This document shows, in pieces, positions 1-10,467 of a stretch of DNA of 64,000 nt. The position numbers and the translations under genes are program-made. This DNA is from SPCO01 sp964427285. GTDB taxonomy: Bacteria > Chloroflexota > Limnocylindria > Limnocylindrales > CSP1-4. Each line of letters opens with the position of its first letter. Positions within the stretch are counted from its first letter, which is position 1. The notes under the pieces were generated by a model. The model saw nothing but the letters and a program-made list of their open reading frames with translations. It was not told the DNA's origin and searched no databases. The stretch lies in assembly GCA_964427285.1 (NCBI GenBank), contig CAYRTS010000004.1, positions 1 to 64,000 of the forward strand, written 5' to 3'.

Positions 1-1157
<1,157 letters not shown>

Positions 1158-1206
1158 GCGCGGCCGGCGCGAAGACGCCGGGCCCGGCCTGCGCCGCAAG
1201 TGGCGC

Positions 1207-1231
1207 GGCCAGCCGGGCATGCGGCTTGGCC
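1207..1231. terminator. Possible hairpin between convergent dnaK and MFS genes
   Basis: GGCCAGCCG and CGGCTTGGCC can pair around a short loop with one bulge. It lies in the 105-base gap between two converging genes, where a terminator is expected. There is no T-run, so it is not a standard intrinsic terminator. A second self-complementary run (GCCGGGCCCGGC, near 1179-1190) lies beside it. Confidence 0.25.
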
Positions 1232-1262
1232 GTCGCGGCAGGCAATCGGCCGGTTGGCTGGG

Positions 1263-2615
1263 CTATGTGGCCAGCCGTTCGACCTCGGCAGCTGCTGCGT
1301 GTGGCTGATCGTTGGGCGGCGCCGTCCCGCCGGGGTCGGACGCCGTCGCGCCCGGTCCGTCGATCATGCGCTGCGCCAGGTCCAGGGTGCGCAGGTGCGG
1401 GGCGAACACCGCCACGGCCGCTACAACCGCGAGGGTGACGAACCCGCCACCGACGACGCTGGGCACGACGCCGAAGACGGACGCCGCGACCCCACTCTCG
1501 AACGCCCCGAGTTCGTTCGACCCGCCGATGAATACATAGTTGACCGAGGCGATCCGGCCGCGCATCGCCTCCGGCGATTCGACCCGCAGGATGAGGCTCC
1601 GGATCACGACGCTCACGCCATCCGCGAACCCGCTCACGAACAGCGCCGCGAGCGACAGGATGAAAACCGACGACAGCCCGAACACGACCATCGAGACCCC
1701 GAAGATGGTGACGCAGGTCAGGAAAATCGGCCCCGCACGACGACGCGGCTGGAGACGGGCGGTCATCAGCATGGCAATGAGCGCTCCCGCGGCCGGTGCC
1801 GTTCGGAGCAATCCAAGGCCAAGCGGGCCGACCATCAGGATGTCGGTCGCAAAGACGGGCAGCATCGCGATTGCGCCACCAAAGAAGACCGCGAACAGGT
1901 CCAGGGCCATCGAGCCGACGAGCACCTGGTTTCCTGCCACGTAGCGAAGCCCGCTTGTCAGGCTCTCCGCCATGGATTGGTCGGCATCGGGCTCCGGAAT
2001 TGGCTTTCCCTTGATCAGCGCGACAAAGCCCGTGGACCCCGCCAGGAGGAGGACGATCGCGAAATAGGTTGCCGGTAACCCGACGACCGCAACCGCGATG
2101 CCACCGAGCACCGGTCCGAGAATGCTGCCCAGCGTCCAGCTCGAGCCGATCCACGACGTGCCAGTCGACGCGTGCTCGATCGGAATGACCTGCGCCTCGA
2201 GTGCCGATAGCGCAGGCCGCTCGAACCCGGAAGACACGCCGATCACGAACCCCACGGCGAGGATCAGCGGCAGCCCGATCAGGGTGGGTGTCAGCGAACC
2301 GACTGCGAGCGCCAGCGCTGCGAGGGTGAGTGCCGAGGACGCGACGATCACGATCCGGCGGCGGTCGCGTCGGTCGGCCAGGTGCCCGCCGATGAGCATC
2401 AACGCGAGCGCGGGGATCGCCTCCACCAGGCCAAGCAAACCGAGTGCGAGCGGGTCACCTGTGACTTCGTAGGTCTGGAAAGCGATCACGGTGGCCAGCG
2501 CACTTGCCCCAAGCGACTGGGTCAGCCGGGCCCCCAGCAGAGCCTTGAACTCCGCGACATCCAGGATGCCGCCAGGCCGCGGCGAACCGGGGGGCGAGGC
2601 TGCGGGGCCGCTCAT
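1263..2615 (-). CDS. MFS exporter, EntS-like (MFS_3 type)
   Basis: This 450-residue integral membrane protein has about twelve hydrophobic segments. The loop after the second segment reads GGHLADRRDRRRIVI, the conserved motif A of major facilitator proteins. The N-terminal block (FKALLGARLTQSLG ... FQTYEVTGDPLALGLLGL) resembles the MFS_3/EntS group, which exports siderophores and other small molecules. The substrate cannot be read from the sequence. The gene is divergent from the tetR-men operon, so the palindrome at 2751-2772, about 135 bases upstream, could affect it too. The ATG at 2615 is preceded on the minus strand by TACAGT only six bases away, which fits a leaderless transcript. Confidence 0.85.
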   Translation of the reverse strand: MSGPAASPPGSPRPGGILDVAEFKALLGARLTQSLGASALATVIAFQTYEVTGDPLALGLLGLVEAIPALALMLIGGHLADRRDRRRIVIVASSALTLAALALAVGSLTPTLIGLPLILAVGFVIGVSSGFERPALSALEAQVIPIEHASTGTSWIGSSWTLGSILGPVLGGIAVAVVGLPATYFAIVLLLAGSTGFVALIKGKPIPEPDADQSMAESLTSGLRYVAGNQVLVGSMALDLFAVFFGGAIAMLPVFATDILMVGPLGLGLLRTAPAAGALIAMLMTARLQPRRRAGPIFLTCVTIFGVSMVVFGLSSVFILSLAALFVSGFADGVSVVIRSLILRVESPEAMRGRIASVNYVFIGGSNELGAFESGVAASVFGVVPSVVGGGFVTLAVVAAVAVFAPHLRTLDLAQRMIDGPGATASDPGGTAPPNDQPHAAAAEVERLAT

Positions 2616-2621
2616 CTGGGA

Positions 2622-2627
2622 ACTGTA
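2622..2627 (-). promoter_or_regulatory. Candidate -10 box (TACAGT) for the MFS exporter
   Basis: TACAGT on the minus strand ends six bases before the ATG of the exporter. Transcription would start at or next to the start codon, giving a leaderless mRNA. No good -35 is visible. The same arrangement recurs before several other genes in this window. Confidence 0.4.
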
Positions 2628-2740
2628 GTCGAGGGAGTGACTGTGGCATTCGGTTCGTCGGGCCGGAGGCCGTCATGGAGGTCCTGAACCCGCGGTGAGT
2701 CGAGTGGCATCAGGCTGGACCTGCGGCGCGCGCGAGGCGC

Positions 2741-2772
2741 TAGAATGAACAAACCGACCAGTCGGTCGGTTT
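2741..2772 (+). promoter_or_regulatory. Promoter and TetR-type operator of the tetR-men operon
   Basis: TAGAAT (2741-2746) is a good -10 box; the -35 is weak (TGGACC near 2716). From 2751 to 2772 lies a perfect inverted repeat: AAACCGACC, spacer AGTC, GGTCGGTTT. The predicted transcription start (about 2753) falls inside it, so a bound dimer would block initiation. The shape (9-bp arms, 4-base spacer) is typical of TetR-family sites, and the tetR gene begins 28 bases downstream, which implies autoregulation. Confidence 0.75.
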
Positions 2773-2800
2773 GGTAGGTGCGGGCGGAGATGCATCGACG

Positions 2801-3454
2801 ATGAGCCCGAACGAGGGGCGGTCCCCGACCCAGGCGGAGCGGAGTCGATCGCGGCGCGAGCAGATTCTGGATGCGGCGTTCCACACCTTCACTCGGCGCG
2901 GCTACCGGGACACGGCGATGGACGAGATTGCGGCGGCCGCGGACACGAGCAAAGGTGGCGTCTACTTCCACTTCTCGACCAAGGAGGCGATCTTCCGCGA
3001 GCTGATCCGGACGACCGCGGACCGGCTCGCCTCAAAGGTAGAGCGTGCAGTGGCCGAACAGACCGAACCGATCGCGCGCGCTGACGCCGCGCTTCGAACC
3101 GTGCTCATGACCTTCGCCGGCCACCGGACCATGGCTCGCCTCTTCTTTGTGGATGCGATGGGGGCCGGCCGGGTCTTCAACACCGAGACGAACCAGCTCC
3201 ACGACCGGTTTGCCGGGATGATCGCCTCGTATCTCGATGAGGCGGTGGGCGCCGGCGCGATCCCGCCGGTCGACACGGCCCTCGTGGGGGTCGCCTGGTT
3301 CGGGGCGCTGAATGAGGTCGTTGCCCGCTGGTTGCTGGTCGACGATGCCGCACCGCTCGAGGCGGCCTACCCGACGCTCCGGGCGCTGCTGTTGCGTGGC
3401 GTCGGCGTCAGCGAGGCGCGGATCGCTGCGCAGCCCGACCGGGCCGTTTCGTGA
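2801..3454 (+). CDS. TetR/AcrR-family transcriptional regulator
   Basis: This 217-residue protein has a TetR N-terminal helix-turn-helix (REQILDAAFHTFTRRGY, then TSKGGVYFHFSTKEAIF, about residues 20-65) and a longer C-terminal ligand-binding region. The ATG at 2801 is preferred because GGAG lies about 12 bases upstream; a TTG at 2771 would start inside the operator. It overlaps menF by four bases (GTGA), so regulator and menaquinone genes are probably on one mRNA. It most likely represses its own operon through the palindrome at 2751-2772. The ligand is unknown. A menaquinone intermediate or a membrane-active compound is possible but is only inference. Confidence 0.9.
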   Translation: MSPNEGRSPTQAERSRSRREQILDAAFHTFTRRGYRDTAMDEIAAAADTSKGGVYFHFSTKEAIFRELIRTTADRLASKVERAVAEQTEPIARADAALRTVLMTFAGHRTMARLFFVDAMGAGRVFNTETNQLHDRFAGMIASYLDEAVGAGAIPPVDTALVGVAWFGALNEVVARWLLVDDAAPLEAAYPTLRALLLRGVGVSEARIAAQPDRAVS

Positions 3455-4935
3455 CCGTTGCCGACTCCGTGGGCGGCCGGACCGCTCGGGGCATGGTCCA
3501 GGCGACCGGCGGGTCGACCACGGCGGCCTTCCAAACGCGTGTTGAAGCCGTTCGGGTTGCCGGCGACCCGGGACGGCTCGTCTGGGCGACATGCCAGGTG
3601 CCCGAACTCGATCCGATCTCGCTGTATGCCACAGCCCGCGCGCTTGGCTTCGAGGCGGTGCTCTGGCTTGAGCCGGCGGCTGGACGGTCGATCGTGGGCA
3701 TTGGGCGTGCCTGGGCGATTGAGCCGGCAGGGCCGGAGCGGTTCTCCACGGCTGCGCTGGCGTGGCGTGCCGTTCTCACCGGCGCCGGGGATCCAACCGG
3801 TGCGGCGGCCGCCTCGCCGAGGCCTGGACCGATCCTGCTCGGTGGGCTCGGGTTCAGCGGCCGGAAGCCGGCGTCAGGTGACGCCTGGAGTCCATTCGGC
3901 GCGGCGTCGCTTGTGCTGCCGACGTTCACGGTCTCGCGGGACCCAGCTGGGGCGTTCCTCACGATCGCCGCCGGGCCCGAGCAGATCCACGACCTTGATC
4001 CTGAACGGCTCGAACGCGATTGGGCCGATCTCGTCAGCCGGTGCCAGGATCGCCCGGTGGCGATGGGCGGAGCCTCGCCCAGGCTCATCGGACCCGCTGG
4101 GGCCAGTGTGCAGAGCACTCCCGATCGCGCGGCCTGGGATCGGATCGTCGGCCAGTTCGCCGGCGCGGTGGGGCGCGGCCGAATCGACAAGGTCGTGCTG
4201 TCGCGCCGAGTCGTGTATCGGGCGAGCGCCGACTTCGATCTCGCGCCGGGCCTTCGGCACCTTGCCCGCACGGCTCCGGAGAGCACGACCTTCGCGTTCG
4301 GCCGGCAGGGAGCCACCTTCCTTGGCGCCAGCCCGGAGCGGCTCGCGCGAACGAAGGGACGTTTGTTCGAGACCGTCGCGATCGCCGGGTCGGCGGCAAG
4401 AGGGCAGGACGCGGCCGACGATGCCCGGTATGCGGCGGCTCTGCTGGCCAGCGAGAAGGACCGCGAGGAGCAGGCGGTCGTCGTCGAAACGCTCCGGTCG
4501 AGCCTGGCGCCGATCGTCGAGGTCATGGACGTCCCGGACGCCCCCGGCATCCTGAAGCTCAGTCACGTTCAGCACCTGGTGACGCCGATCACCGGGCGCC
4601 TTCGGGAGGAGCAGGGTCTGCTCGCGCTGGCCGAGCGACTCCATCCGACGCCAGCCGTTGGCGGGGCGCCGCGTGATGTGGCGCTCGAGATGATCGCCGA
4701 GCACGAGCACGACGATCGTGGCTGGTACGCCGGGCCAATCGGGTGGCTGGGTGCCGACGGTGACGGAGAGCTGATGGTCGCCCTGCGCTGCGCGCTGGTG
4801 ACGGGGTCGCAGGCAACCCTGTTCGCTGGCTGCGGCATCGTTGCCGATTCGGATCCTGCCAGAGAGTGGGAGGAGTCCCGCCTGAAGTTGCGGGCGATGG
4901 GGCTCGCGCTCGGCGTGCCTGCGGAGGAAGGATGA
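3451..4935 (+). CDS. menF: Isochorismate synthase MenF
   Basis: Converts chorismate to isochorismate, the first committed step of menaquinone synthesis. The C-terminal chorismate-binding domain is clear: AIAGSAARG, SEKDREEQ, LSHVQHLVTPITG, HPTPAVGGAPRD and FAGCGIVADSDP (roughly residues 310-480). At 494 residues it is longer than E. coli MenF (431) because of extra N-terminal sequence. The GTG start overlaps the tetR stop by four bases, and the 3' end overlaps menD by four. The position ahead of menD argues for MenF rather than a salicylate or siderophore isochorismate synthase. Confidence 0.93.
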   Translation: MTVADSVGGRTARGMVQATGGSTTAAFQTRVEAVRVAGDPGRLVWATCQVPELDPISLYATARALGFEAVLWLEPAAGRSIVGIGRAWAIEPAGPERFSTAALAWRAVLTGAGDPTGAAAASPRPGPILLGGLGFSGRKPASGDAWSPFGAASLVLPTFTVSRDPAGAFLTIAAGPEQIHDLDPERLERDWADLVSRCQDRPVAMGGASPRLIGPAGASVQSTPDRAAWDRIVGQFAGAVGRGRIDKVVLSRRVVYRASADFDLAPGLRHLARTAPESTTFAFGRQGATFLGASPERLARTKGRLFETVAIAGSAARGQDAADDARYAAALLASEKDREEQAVVVETLRSSLAPIVEVMDVPDAPGILKLSHVQHLVTPITGRLREEQGLLALAERLHPTPAVGGAPRDVALEMIAEHEHDDRGWYAGPIGWLGADGDGELMVALRCALVTGSQATLFAGCGIVADSDPAREWEESRLKLRAMGLALGVPAEEG

Positions 4936-6737
4936 CCGGCGTTCTCGCGCTGCGAGCGATGGTCCAGGCCCTGGTCGACGCCGGGGTGGAGGATGTGGTC
5001 GCCTGTCCGGGATCCAGATCCACGCCGTTGGCCCTCGCGACCCGGGCGCATCCGGGTCTGCGCGTCCGGGTGCTGCTGGATGAGCGCTCGGCCGGGTTCT
5101 TTGCGTTGGGCCTGGCGAAGGCATCGCGCCGCCCGGTGGCGGTCGTGGTGACCTCGGGAACGGCGGTCGCCAACCTCCTGCCGGCGGTTGTGGAGGCGTC
5201 GCTCGCCCGGGTTCCCCTGGTCCTGTTGACCGCGGACCGACCGCCCGAGTTGCGCGATCGCGGCGCGCCCCAGACGATCGACCAGGTCCACATCTTTGGT
5301 GGCCACGTTCGCTGGTTCGCCGACTTGCCGGTCATGGACGATCTGCCGGAGACACGACGCCATCTGGAAGCGGCCGTCGGGCGCGCGGTGGCGACGGCGC
5401 GTTCCGGGCCGCAGGGCCCCGTCCATCTCAACGCCCCGTTCCGCGAGCCGCTGGTGCCGGGCTCCGCGTTGGGGCCGCTGGACCCGCCGCGACCGGCGGC
5501 GCTGGAGGGTGCCCGACCCAGGGGCGCCGCGCAGTCATTCGTGGACGTGGTAGTCGGTCGGCCGACGTTGACCGGAGTCGATCTTGAGGACCTCGTCGCG
5601 CGTCTCGGCGGCTTCGAACGCGGCATCATTGTCGCCGGCCCGCAGGATGACCCGGACGTCCCGGCGGCCCTCGCCCGGCTCGCCGCGGCCACCGGCTATC
5701 CGATCCTGGCCGACCCTCTCTCGGGCAGCCGCTGCGGTCCGCACGATCGCTCGCACGTCATCGCTCACGCCGAACACCTGGTCAGGCCTGGGCCCTGGCG
5801 CGACGCTCACCTGCCGGACCTCGTGATCCGCTTCGGGGCTGCTCCAACCTCCAAGCCGGTGATGACGATGCTGGCCGACCGGCAGCCGATCCAGATCGTG
5901 GTGGATGGCGACGGCGGGTGGCGTGAGCCGGCGCTCATCGCGACCACGTTCATCCATGCCGACGCCGCATCGACCGCACTCGCTGTCGCCGATCGGATCG
6001 CTGGTTCGCGCGCCGTCAACGACTCATGGGCCTCGAACTGGGCTTCCGCGTGGCGTGACGCGGACGACGCCGCGGACGGAGCCCTGCGCGATTGGCTGGC
6101 CGCCGTGACCCGGCGCGGCGAGCCGTTCGAAGGCCACCCGTTCGCCCTCCTTGGGGACCTGCTTCCGGACGGCGCCCTGCTGTGGGCCGGGAACAGCATG
6201 CCCGTGCGGGACCTAGATGCCTGGCTCCCGGCCGGCCCGCGCGCCATTCGGGCGCTCTCGAACCGCGGCGCCAACGGCATCGATGGCGTCGTCTCGACCG
6301 CCCTCGGTGCGGCGGCGGCGCGCGGCATGGGCCCTGTCGTGCTGGTGGTCGGTGACGTTTCGTTCCTGCACGACCTGAACGCACTGCTGGCGGCCCGCCT
6401 GCACGACCTGTCCGCGACCATCGTGCTGATCGACAACGACGGCGGCGGGATCTTCTCCTTCCTGTCGCAGGCAACGACCGAGGCACGCGAGGTTGGGCTT
6501 CCCGATCACTACGAAGAACTGTTCGGAACGCCGCATGGCATCGATGTCGGCCCGATCGCCGAGGCCCTCGGCGCGACGTACCGACGCGTCGGCGCGGCCG
6601 ATCTGGGCGAGGCGCTCGCCGACTCGATAGCGCGGCCCGGCGTGCAGGTCCTGAGCCTCCGGACCGACCGAGCCCGCAACGTCGAGCTCCACCGCGATGC
6701 CGCCGCCGCCGTGGCCGCGGCGCTCGGGCGGCCATGA
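4932..6737 (+). CDS. menD: SEPHCHC synthase MenD
   Basis: Thiamine-diphosphate enzyme that joins isochorismate and 2-oxoglutarate to make SEPHCHC. At 601 residues it has the family's usual length. Visible motifs are the N-terminal DVVACPGSRSTPLALA, ERSAGFFALGLAKAS, TSGTAVANLLPAVVEA, and the C-terminal ThDP/Mg site GDVSFLHDLNALL with LIDNDGGGIFS. The ATG at 4932 overlaps the menF stop (ATGA); the open frame continues upstream, but this start matches the family N-terminus. It overlaps menH by four bases. Confidence 0.96.
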   Translation: MTGVLALRAMVQALVDAGVEDVVACPGSRSTPLALATRAHPGLRVRVLLDERSAGFFALGLAKASRRPVAVVVTSGTAVANLLPAVVEASLARVPLVLLTADRPPELRDRGAPQTIDQVHIFGGHVRWFADLPVMDDLPETRRHLEAAVGRAVATARSGPQGPVHLNAPFREPLVPGSALGPLDPPRPAALEGARPRGAAQSFVDVVVGRPTLTGVDLEDLVARLGGFERGIIVAGPQDDPDVPAALARLAAATGYPILADPLSGSRCGPHDRSHVIAHAEHLVRPGPWRDAHLPDLVIRFGAAPTSKPVMTMLADRQPIQIVVDGDGGWREPALIATTFIHADAASTALAVADRIAGSRAVNDSWASNWASAWRDADDAADGALRDWLAAVTRRGEPFEGHPFALLGDLLPDGALLWAGNSMPVRDLDAWLPAGPRAIRALSNRGANGIDGVVSTALGAAAARGMGPVVLVVGDVSFLHDLNALLAARLHDLSATIVLIDNDGGGIFSFLSQATTEAREVGLPDHYEELFGTPHGIDVGPIAEALGATYRRVGAADLGEALADSIARPGVQVLSLRTDRARNVELHRDAAAAVAAALGRP

Positions 6738-7555
6738 GCGGCCTCACGATTGATGGCCTGCGCTGGGAGGTCCGCGTTCGCGGAACGGAGGTCCCGCTGC
6801 TCCTGCTTCACGGATTCATGGGACGGGGGTCCACCTGGGACAGGCACGCGAGGGCCTTCGCCCGGCTGTACCGTGTCGTGGTCGTCGACCTGCCCGGCCA
6901 CGGCCGATCGGGAATTCCTCCCGACGCTCGCCGCGGGAGCGTGGAGCGGATGGCCGACGACCTCGCCGAGATCCTCGATCGAGTCGGTTGCGCGCCGGCC
7001 CACGTCCTCGGGTACTCGCTTGGCGCGCGGGTCGCGTTGCGTCTGGCCGTCGCTCATCCACTAGCCTTGCGCCGCCTCGTGCTTGAAGGCCCCTCGGCAG
7101 GCCTGACCTCCGAGGTCGAACGTGCAGCTCGACGCGCCGCCGACTCGGACCGGGCCGAGCGTCTGGAGCGAGACGGGATCGCGGCGTTCGTCGACGATTG
7201 GGAGCGGGAACCGATTTTCTCCAGCCTCGACAACCTTCCGCGCGCCCGTGCGGCGCGACTTCGCGCGGACCGGCTCCGCAATCGACCCAATGGATTAGCC
7301 GCCAGCCTGCGCACTGCCGGTCAGGGCAGCATGGAGCCGCTCCAGCCCCGGCTCGCGGAGGTCCGGAGTCCGACGCTCATCATCGCCGGCGCGTTGGATC
7401 CAATCGGCCGCCAGCGCGCTGAATCAGTGGCCGCGGGCATCACGGGTGCTCGCCTGGAGACGATCGACCGCGCCGGTCACGTCCCGCACATCGAGACGCC
7501 CGCTCTCTTCCGCCGTCTCGTCATCGACTTCCTGAAGGAGGATCTGGCCGCATGA
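6734..7555 (+). CDS. menH: SHCHC synthase MenH (alpha/beta hydrolase)
   Basis: A 273-residue alpha/beta hydrolase, probably the lyase that removes pyruvate from SEPHCHC to give SHCHC. The oxyanion region LLLHGFMGRGSTW, the nucleophile elbow GYSLGAR (Ser near residue 98), the acid in GALDPIG and the histidine in AGHVPHIE form a full catalytic triad. The assignment rests on this triad and on the place between menD and menB, with four-base overlaps on both sides. A second alpha/beta hydrolase is fused to MenE further down the operon, so which of the two does the MenH step should be kept open. Confidence 0.85.
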   Translation: MSGLTIDGLRWEVRVRGTEVPLLLLHGFMGRGSTWDRHARAFARLYRVVVVDLPGHGRSGIPPDARRGSVERMADDLAEILDRVGCAPAHVLGYSLGARVALRLAVAHPLALRRLVLEGPSAGLTSEVERAARRAADSDRAERLERDGIAAFVDDWEREPIFSSLDNLPRARAARLRADRLRNRPNGLAASLRTAGQGSMEPLQPRLAEVRSPTLIIAGALDPIGRQRAESVAAGITGARLETIDRAGHVPHIETPALFRRLVIDFLKEDLAA

Positions 7556-8379
7556 CCGCCGCCGTGAGCTGGACCAGCGTTCGCGACTACGGGGACATCC
7601 GCTACGAGCATTCCGGGACCGGGATCGCCCGGGTCATGATCAATCGGCCGGAGGTGCACAACGCCTTCCGACCGGAAACGGTCAGCGAGATGGTCGATGC
7701 CTTCGCGCGGATCCGCGACGACGCATCGATCGGCTGCGTGCTGCTGACCGGAGCAGGGGAGAAGGCATTCTGCTCGGGTGGCGACCAGCGCCACAAGGAG
7801 CGTGGCGGCTATGTCGGAGGCGATGGGCTGGCCCGCTTGAACGTCCTGGATCTCCAGCGCCAGATTCGATCCCTGCCAATCCCGGTCATCGCCCTGGTGA
7901 ACGGCTACGCGATCGGCGGCGGCCAGGTGCTTCAGGTCGTCTGCGACCTCGCGATTGCCGGCGACAACGCGATCTTCGGGCAGGTCGGACCGCAGGTCGG
8001 CAGCTTTGACGCCGGCTTCGGGATCGGACTGCTGGCCCGCTTGGTGGGGGATCGAAAGGCGAAGGAGATCTGGTTCCTGTGCCGCCGCTATGACGCGGCC
8101 GAAGCGCTCGCCATGGGCCTGGTCAACCATGTCGTCCCCCTGACCGAGCTGGAAACCGAGGGGGTCGCGTGGGCCACGGAGATCCTGGCCATGAGTCCCA
8201 CCGCGATCCGCTTTCTCAAGTCCGCGTTCCTGGTAGCCACGGACGGCCTGGCCGGGCTCCAGGAGTTTGCCGGCAATGCCACCGGTCTCTACTACATGAC
8301 GGACGAGGCGCACGAGGGTTCACGCGCCTTCCTGGAGAAGCGCAAGCCCGACTTCTCGAGGTTCCCGCGTCGCCCGTGA
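7552..8379 (+). CDS. menB: 1,4-dihydroxy-2-naphthoyl-CoA synthase MenB
   Basis: Crotonase-fold enzyme that closes the naphthoquinone ring of o-succinylbenzoyl-CoA. Its 275 residues carry the MenB signatures AFCSGGDQ, NGYAIGGGQVLQVVCDL and GQVGPQVGSFDAGFG, and the C-terminal FLEKRKPDFSRFPR tail. These are specific for MenB among crotonases. The ATG overlaps menH by four bases, and the end overlaps menA by four (GTGA). Confidence 0.96.
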   Translation: MTAAVSWTSVRDYGDIRYEHSGTGIARVMINRPEVHNAFRPETVSEMVDAFARIRDDASIGCVLLTGAGEKAFCSGGDQRHKERGGYVGGDGLARLNVLDLQRQIRSLPIPVIALVNGYAIGGGQVLQVVCDLAIAGDNAIFGQVGPQVGSFDAGFGIGLLARLVGDRKAKEIWFLCRRYDAAEALAMGLVNHVVPLTELETEGVAWATEILAMSPTAIRFLKSAFLVATDGLAGLQEFAGNATGLYYMTDEAHEGSRAFLEKRKPDFSRFPRRP

Positions 8380-9329
8380 GCGTGCCAGGCGTCGCGGAAC
8401 CCACGGTCGCACCCGATTCGGGCGTCGCCGCCCGACAGTCGCCGTTCCGAATCTGGCTGCTCGCGATCCGGCCGGCGACGCTCCCCGCGGCGATGAGCGG
8501 CGTGGTCGTGGGGCTCGGAGCGGCGCTGGCGCTGGGGACGCCGTTCCGGCTTGATGCTGCGATCGGCTGCCTCGCCGTCGCGCTGCTGCTCCAGATCGCG
8601 GCCAACCTGTCCAACGACCTGTCCGACTTTCGGCGCGGTGCCGACACTTCCGATCGACAGGGACCGATCCGGGTGGCCGCCGCCGGTCTGGTCACCGAGC
8701 GGCAACTCGAGGTGGCGATCGGCCTCACCGTGGTCCTTGCCGCCGTCGCCGGATTGTGGTTGACGACGATCGGCGGTCCGATCCTGCTCGGTATTGGGGC
8801 GCTGGCGATCGTCGCCGCCCTCGCCTACACCGGGGGGCCGTGGCCATACGGCTACCGTGGCCTTGGCGAGCCGTTCGTGTTCATCTTCTTCGGGCTCGTG
8901 GCCGTTGGCGGGACCGCATATCTTCAGGCGGGCCGACTGGACCCGATTTTTCTGGGGGCGGCCATCCCGGTCGGCGCGCTCACGACCGCCATCCTGGTCG
9001 TCAACAACCTCCGTGACATCCCGACTGATGCCGCCGCCGGCAAGCGCACCCTAGCGGTGATCCTTGGCGCCCAGGCGACGACCGTCGAATACGCCGGGCT
9101 CCTCGGCCTTGCCTTCGCCGTCCCGGTCGCGCTGGCGGTCGTTGGGCACGGACCGTTCGTGCTGATGCCGCTCCTGACGATCCCGCTGATCCTGCCGCTC
9201 CTCCGCACCGTTCGAGCATTCACTGAACCGCGCCAGCTCAACCCGGTACTCAAGGCGACTGCCCGCCTCGCGCTCGTCCACGGCCTCCTGTTCGCGGCCG
9301 GCCTGGCGATCAGCGGCGCGAGCGCATGA
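8376..9329 (+). CDS. menA: 1,4-dihydroxy-2-naphthoate polyprenyltransferase MenA
   Basis: UbiA-family membrane prenyltransferase that attaches the isoprenoid tail to DHNA. The GTG at 8376 overlaps the menB stop and gives 317 residues. The first aspartate-rich motif is ANLSNDLSDFRRGAD (about residue 75) and the second is NNLRDIPTDAAAGKRT (about residue 210); YTGGPWPYGYRGLGE lies between them. Around eight or nine hydrophobic helices are visible. The first 25 residues are non-conserved and hydrophilic. Confidence 0.93.
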   Translation: MSVPGVAEPTVAPDSGVAARQSPFRIWLLAIRPATLPAAMSGVVVGLGAALALGTPFRLDAAIGCLAVALLLQIAANLSNDLSDFRRGADTSDRQGPIRVAAAGLVTERQLEVAIGLTVVLAAVAGLWLTTIGGPILLGIGALAIVAALAYTGGPWPYGYRGLGEPFVFIFFGLVAVGGTAYLQAGRLDPIFLGAAIPVGALTTAILVVNNLRDIPTDAAAGKRTLAVILGAQATTVEYAGLLGLAFAVPVALAVVGHGPFVLMPLLTIPLILPLLRTVRAFTEPRQLNPVLKATARLALVHGLLFAAGLAISGASA

Positions 9330-9342
9330 TGGGCGTGAGCGA

Positions 9343-10467
9343 ATGACCGCGATCCGGGCCCTCGTCGCCGACCGGGTGCGGATCCCGTTCCGTCGCCCAT
9401 TCGCGACCGCCAGCGGCATGTGGCTTGAGCGCGATGCCTGGCTGATCCGCCTGGTCGATGCGGATGGACGGGTCGGGCTTGGGGAAGCGGTCCTGGACCC
9501 GGCCAATGGTGAGGTGGCCGAGACGATCCTGGCGGCGCTCGTCCGGGAGGCGGCTGAAGACGCCGCGAGCGGGCTGCCGACGCGCGGCGATCTGGAGCTT
9601 CACGGCGCCCCGGGCCGGGCGCTCAATGCCGCGATCGAGAGCGCGCGGCTCGACCTGGATCGCGCCGCCGCGCCACCCGCGATTGCGCTCGATGGCGAAG
9701 GGGTCGGGGTCAACGCGACCATCCCTTCAATGGGGCCGGCCGCCGCCGCAGAGGCGGCGCAGCAACTCGTCGAGGCCGGGTTTACGACGCTCAAGCTCAA
9801 GGCTGGGGCGGAACGTGAGACGGAGGTGCTCGTGGACCGGGTCCGCGCCATCCGGCACGCCGTTGGGCCCGACATCCGGCTTCGGCTCGATGTGAATGGC
9901 GCCTGGGACCTCGCCACCGCCGAGGACCGGCTCGAAGCGATCGCGCGCTTTGAGGTCGAGTACGTCGAACAGCCGCTGCCGGCGCATGAGATCGAGATGC
10001 TGGCCGAACTCCGCCGCCGCGTGCGGATCCCGGTTGCCGCCGACGAGGCCGCTGAATCCGTCCGAGCTGTCCGCCAGCTGTTGACCGCCGACGCGGTCGA
10101 TGTGATCGTGGTCAAGCCGGCCCGCGTCGGGGGTCCGGCAGCGGTCGCCGAGATCGCGGAGATGGCGGCGGAACACGGCGTACCGGTCGTCATCAGCACG
10201 CTGTTCGAGACCGGCGTCGGGATCGCAGCGGCGCTATCGATGGCGGCTGGGCTCCCCAGGGTCAGCGGGTCCGAGTGGCTCGAGCCTCCCGAGCACGGGC
10301 TCGCCACCGCCGGGCTACTGGAGCACGACCTGCTCCAGGCTTCCCTGCTGGTGGCTCGCGGGCGGATGCACGTGCCGGGCGGTCCCGACAGCGCCGGACT
10401 CGGGATCGCGCTGGATCGCCGGGCCCTCGATCGATATCGGGTAGAGGCGGTGGGGGCGGTGGCTTGA
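9343..10467 (+). CDS. menC: o-Succinylbenzoate synthase MenC
   Basis: Enolase-superfamily dehydratase converting SHCHC to o-succinylbenzoate. It has 374 residues. The catalytic residues can be followed: the lysines of TLKLKAG (about residue 150), metal ligands in RLDVNGAW, VEYVEQPLP and AADEAAES, and the lysine of VVKPARVGG. The start is the ATG 13 bases after menA, the only junction inside the men operon without overlap. The last bases overlap the next gene (TTGA). Confidence 0.9.
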   Translation: MTAIRALVADRVRIPFRRPFATASGMWLERDAWLIRLVDADGRVGLGEAVLDPANGEVAETILAALVREAAEDAASGLPTRGDLELHGAPGRALNAAIESARLDLDRAAAPPAIALDGEGVGVNATIPSMGPAAAAEAAQQLVEAGFTTLKLKAGAERETEVLVDRVRAIRHAVGPDIRLRLDVNGAWDLATAEDRLEAIARFEVEYVEQPLPAHEIEMLAELRRRVRIPVAADEAAESVRAVRQLLTADAVDVIVVKPARVGGPAAVAEIAEMAAEHGVPVVISTLFETGVGIAAALSMAAGLPRVSGSEWLEPPEHGLATAGLLEHDLLQASLLVARGRMHVPGGPDSAGLGIALDRRALDRYRVEAVGAVA

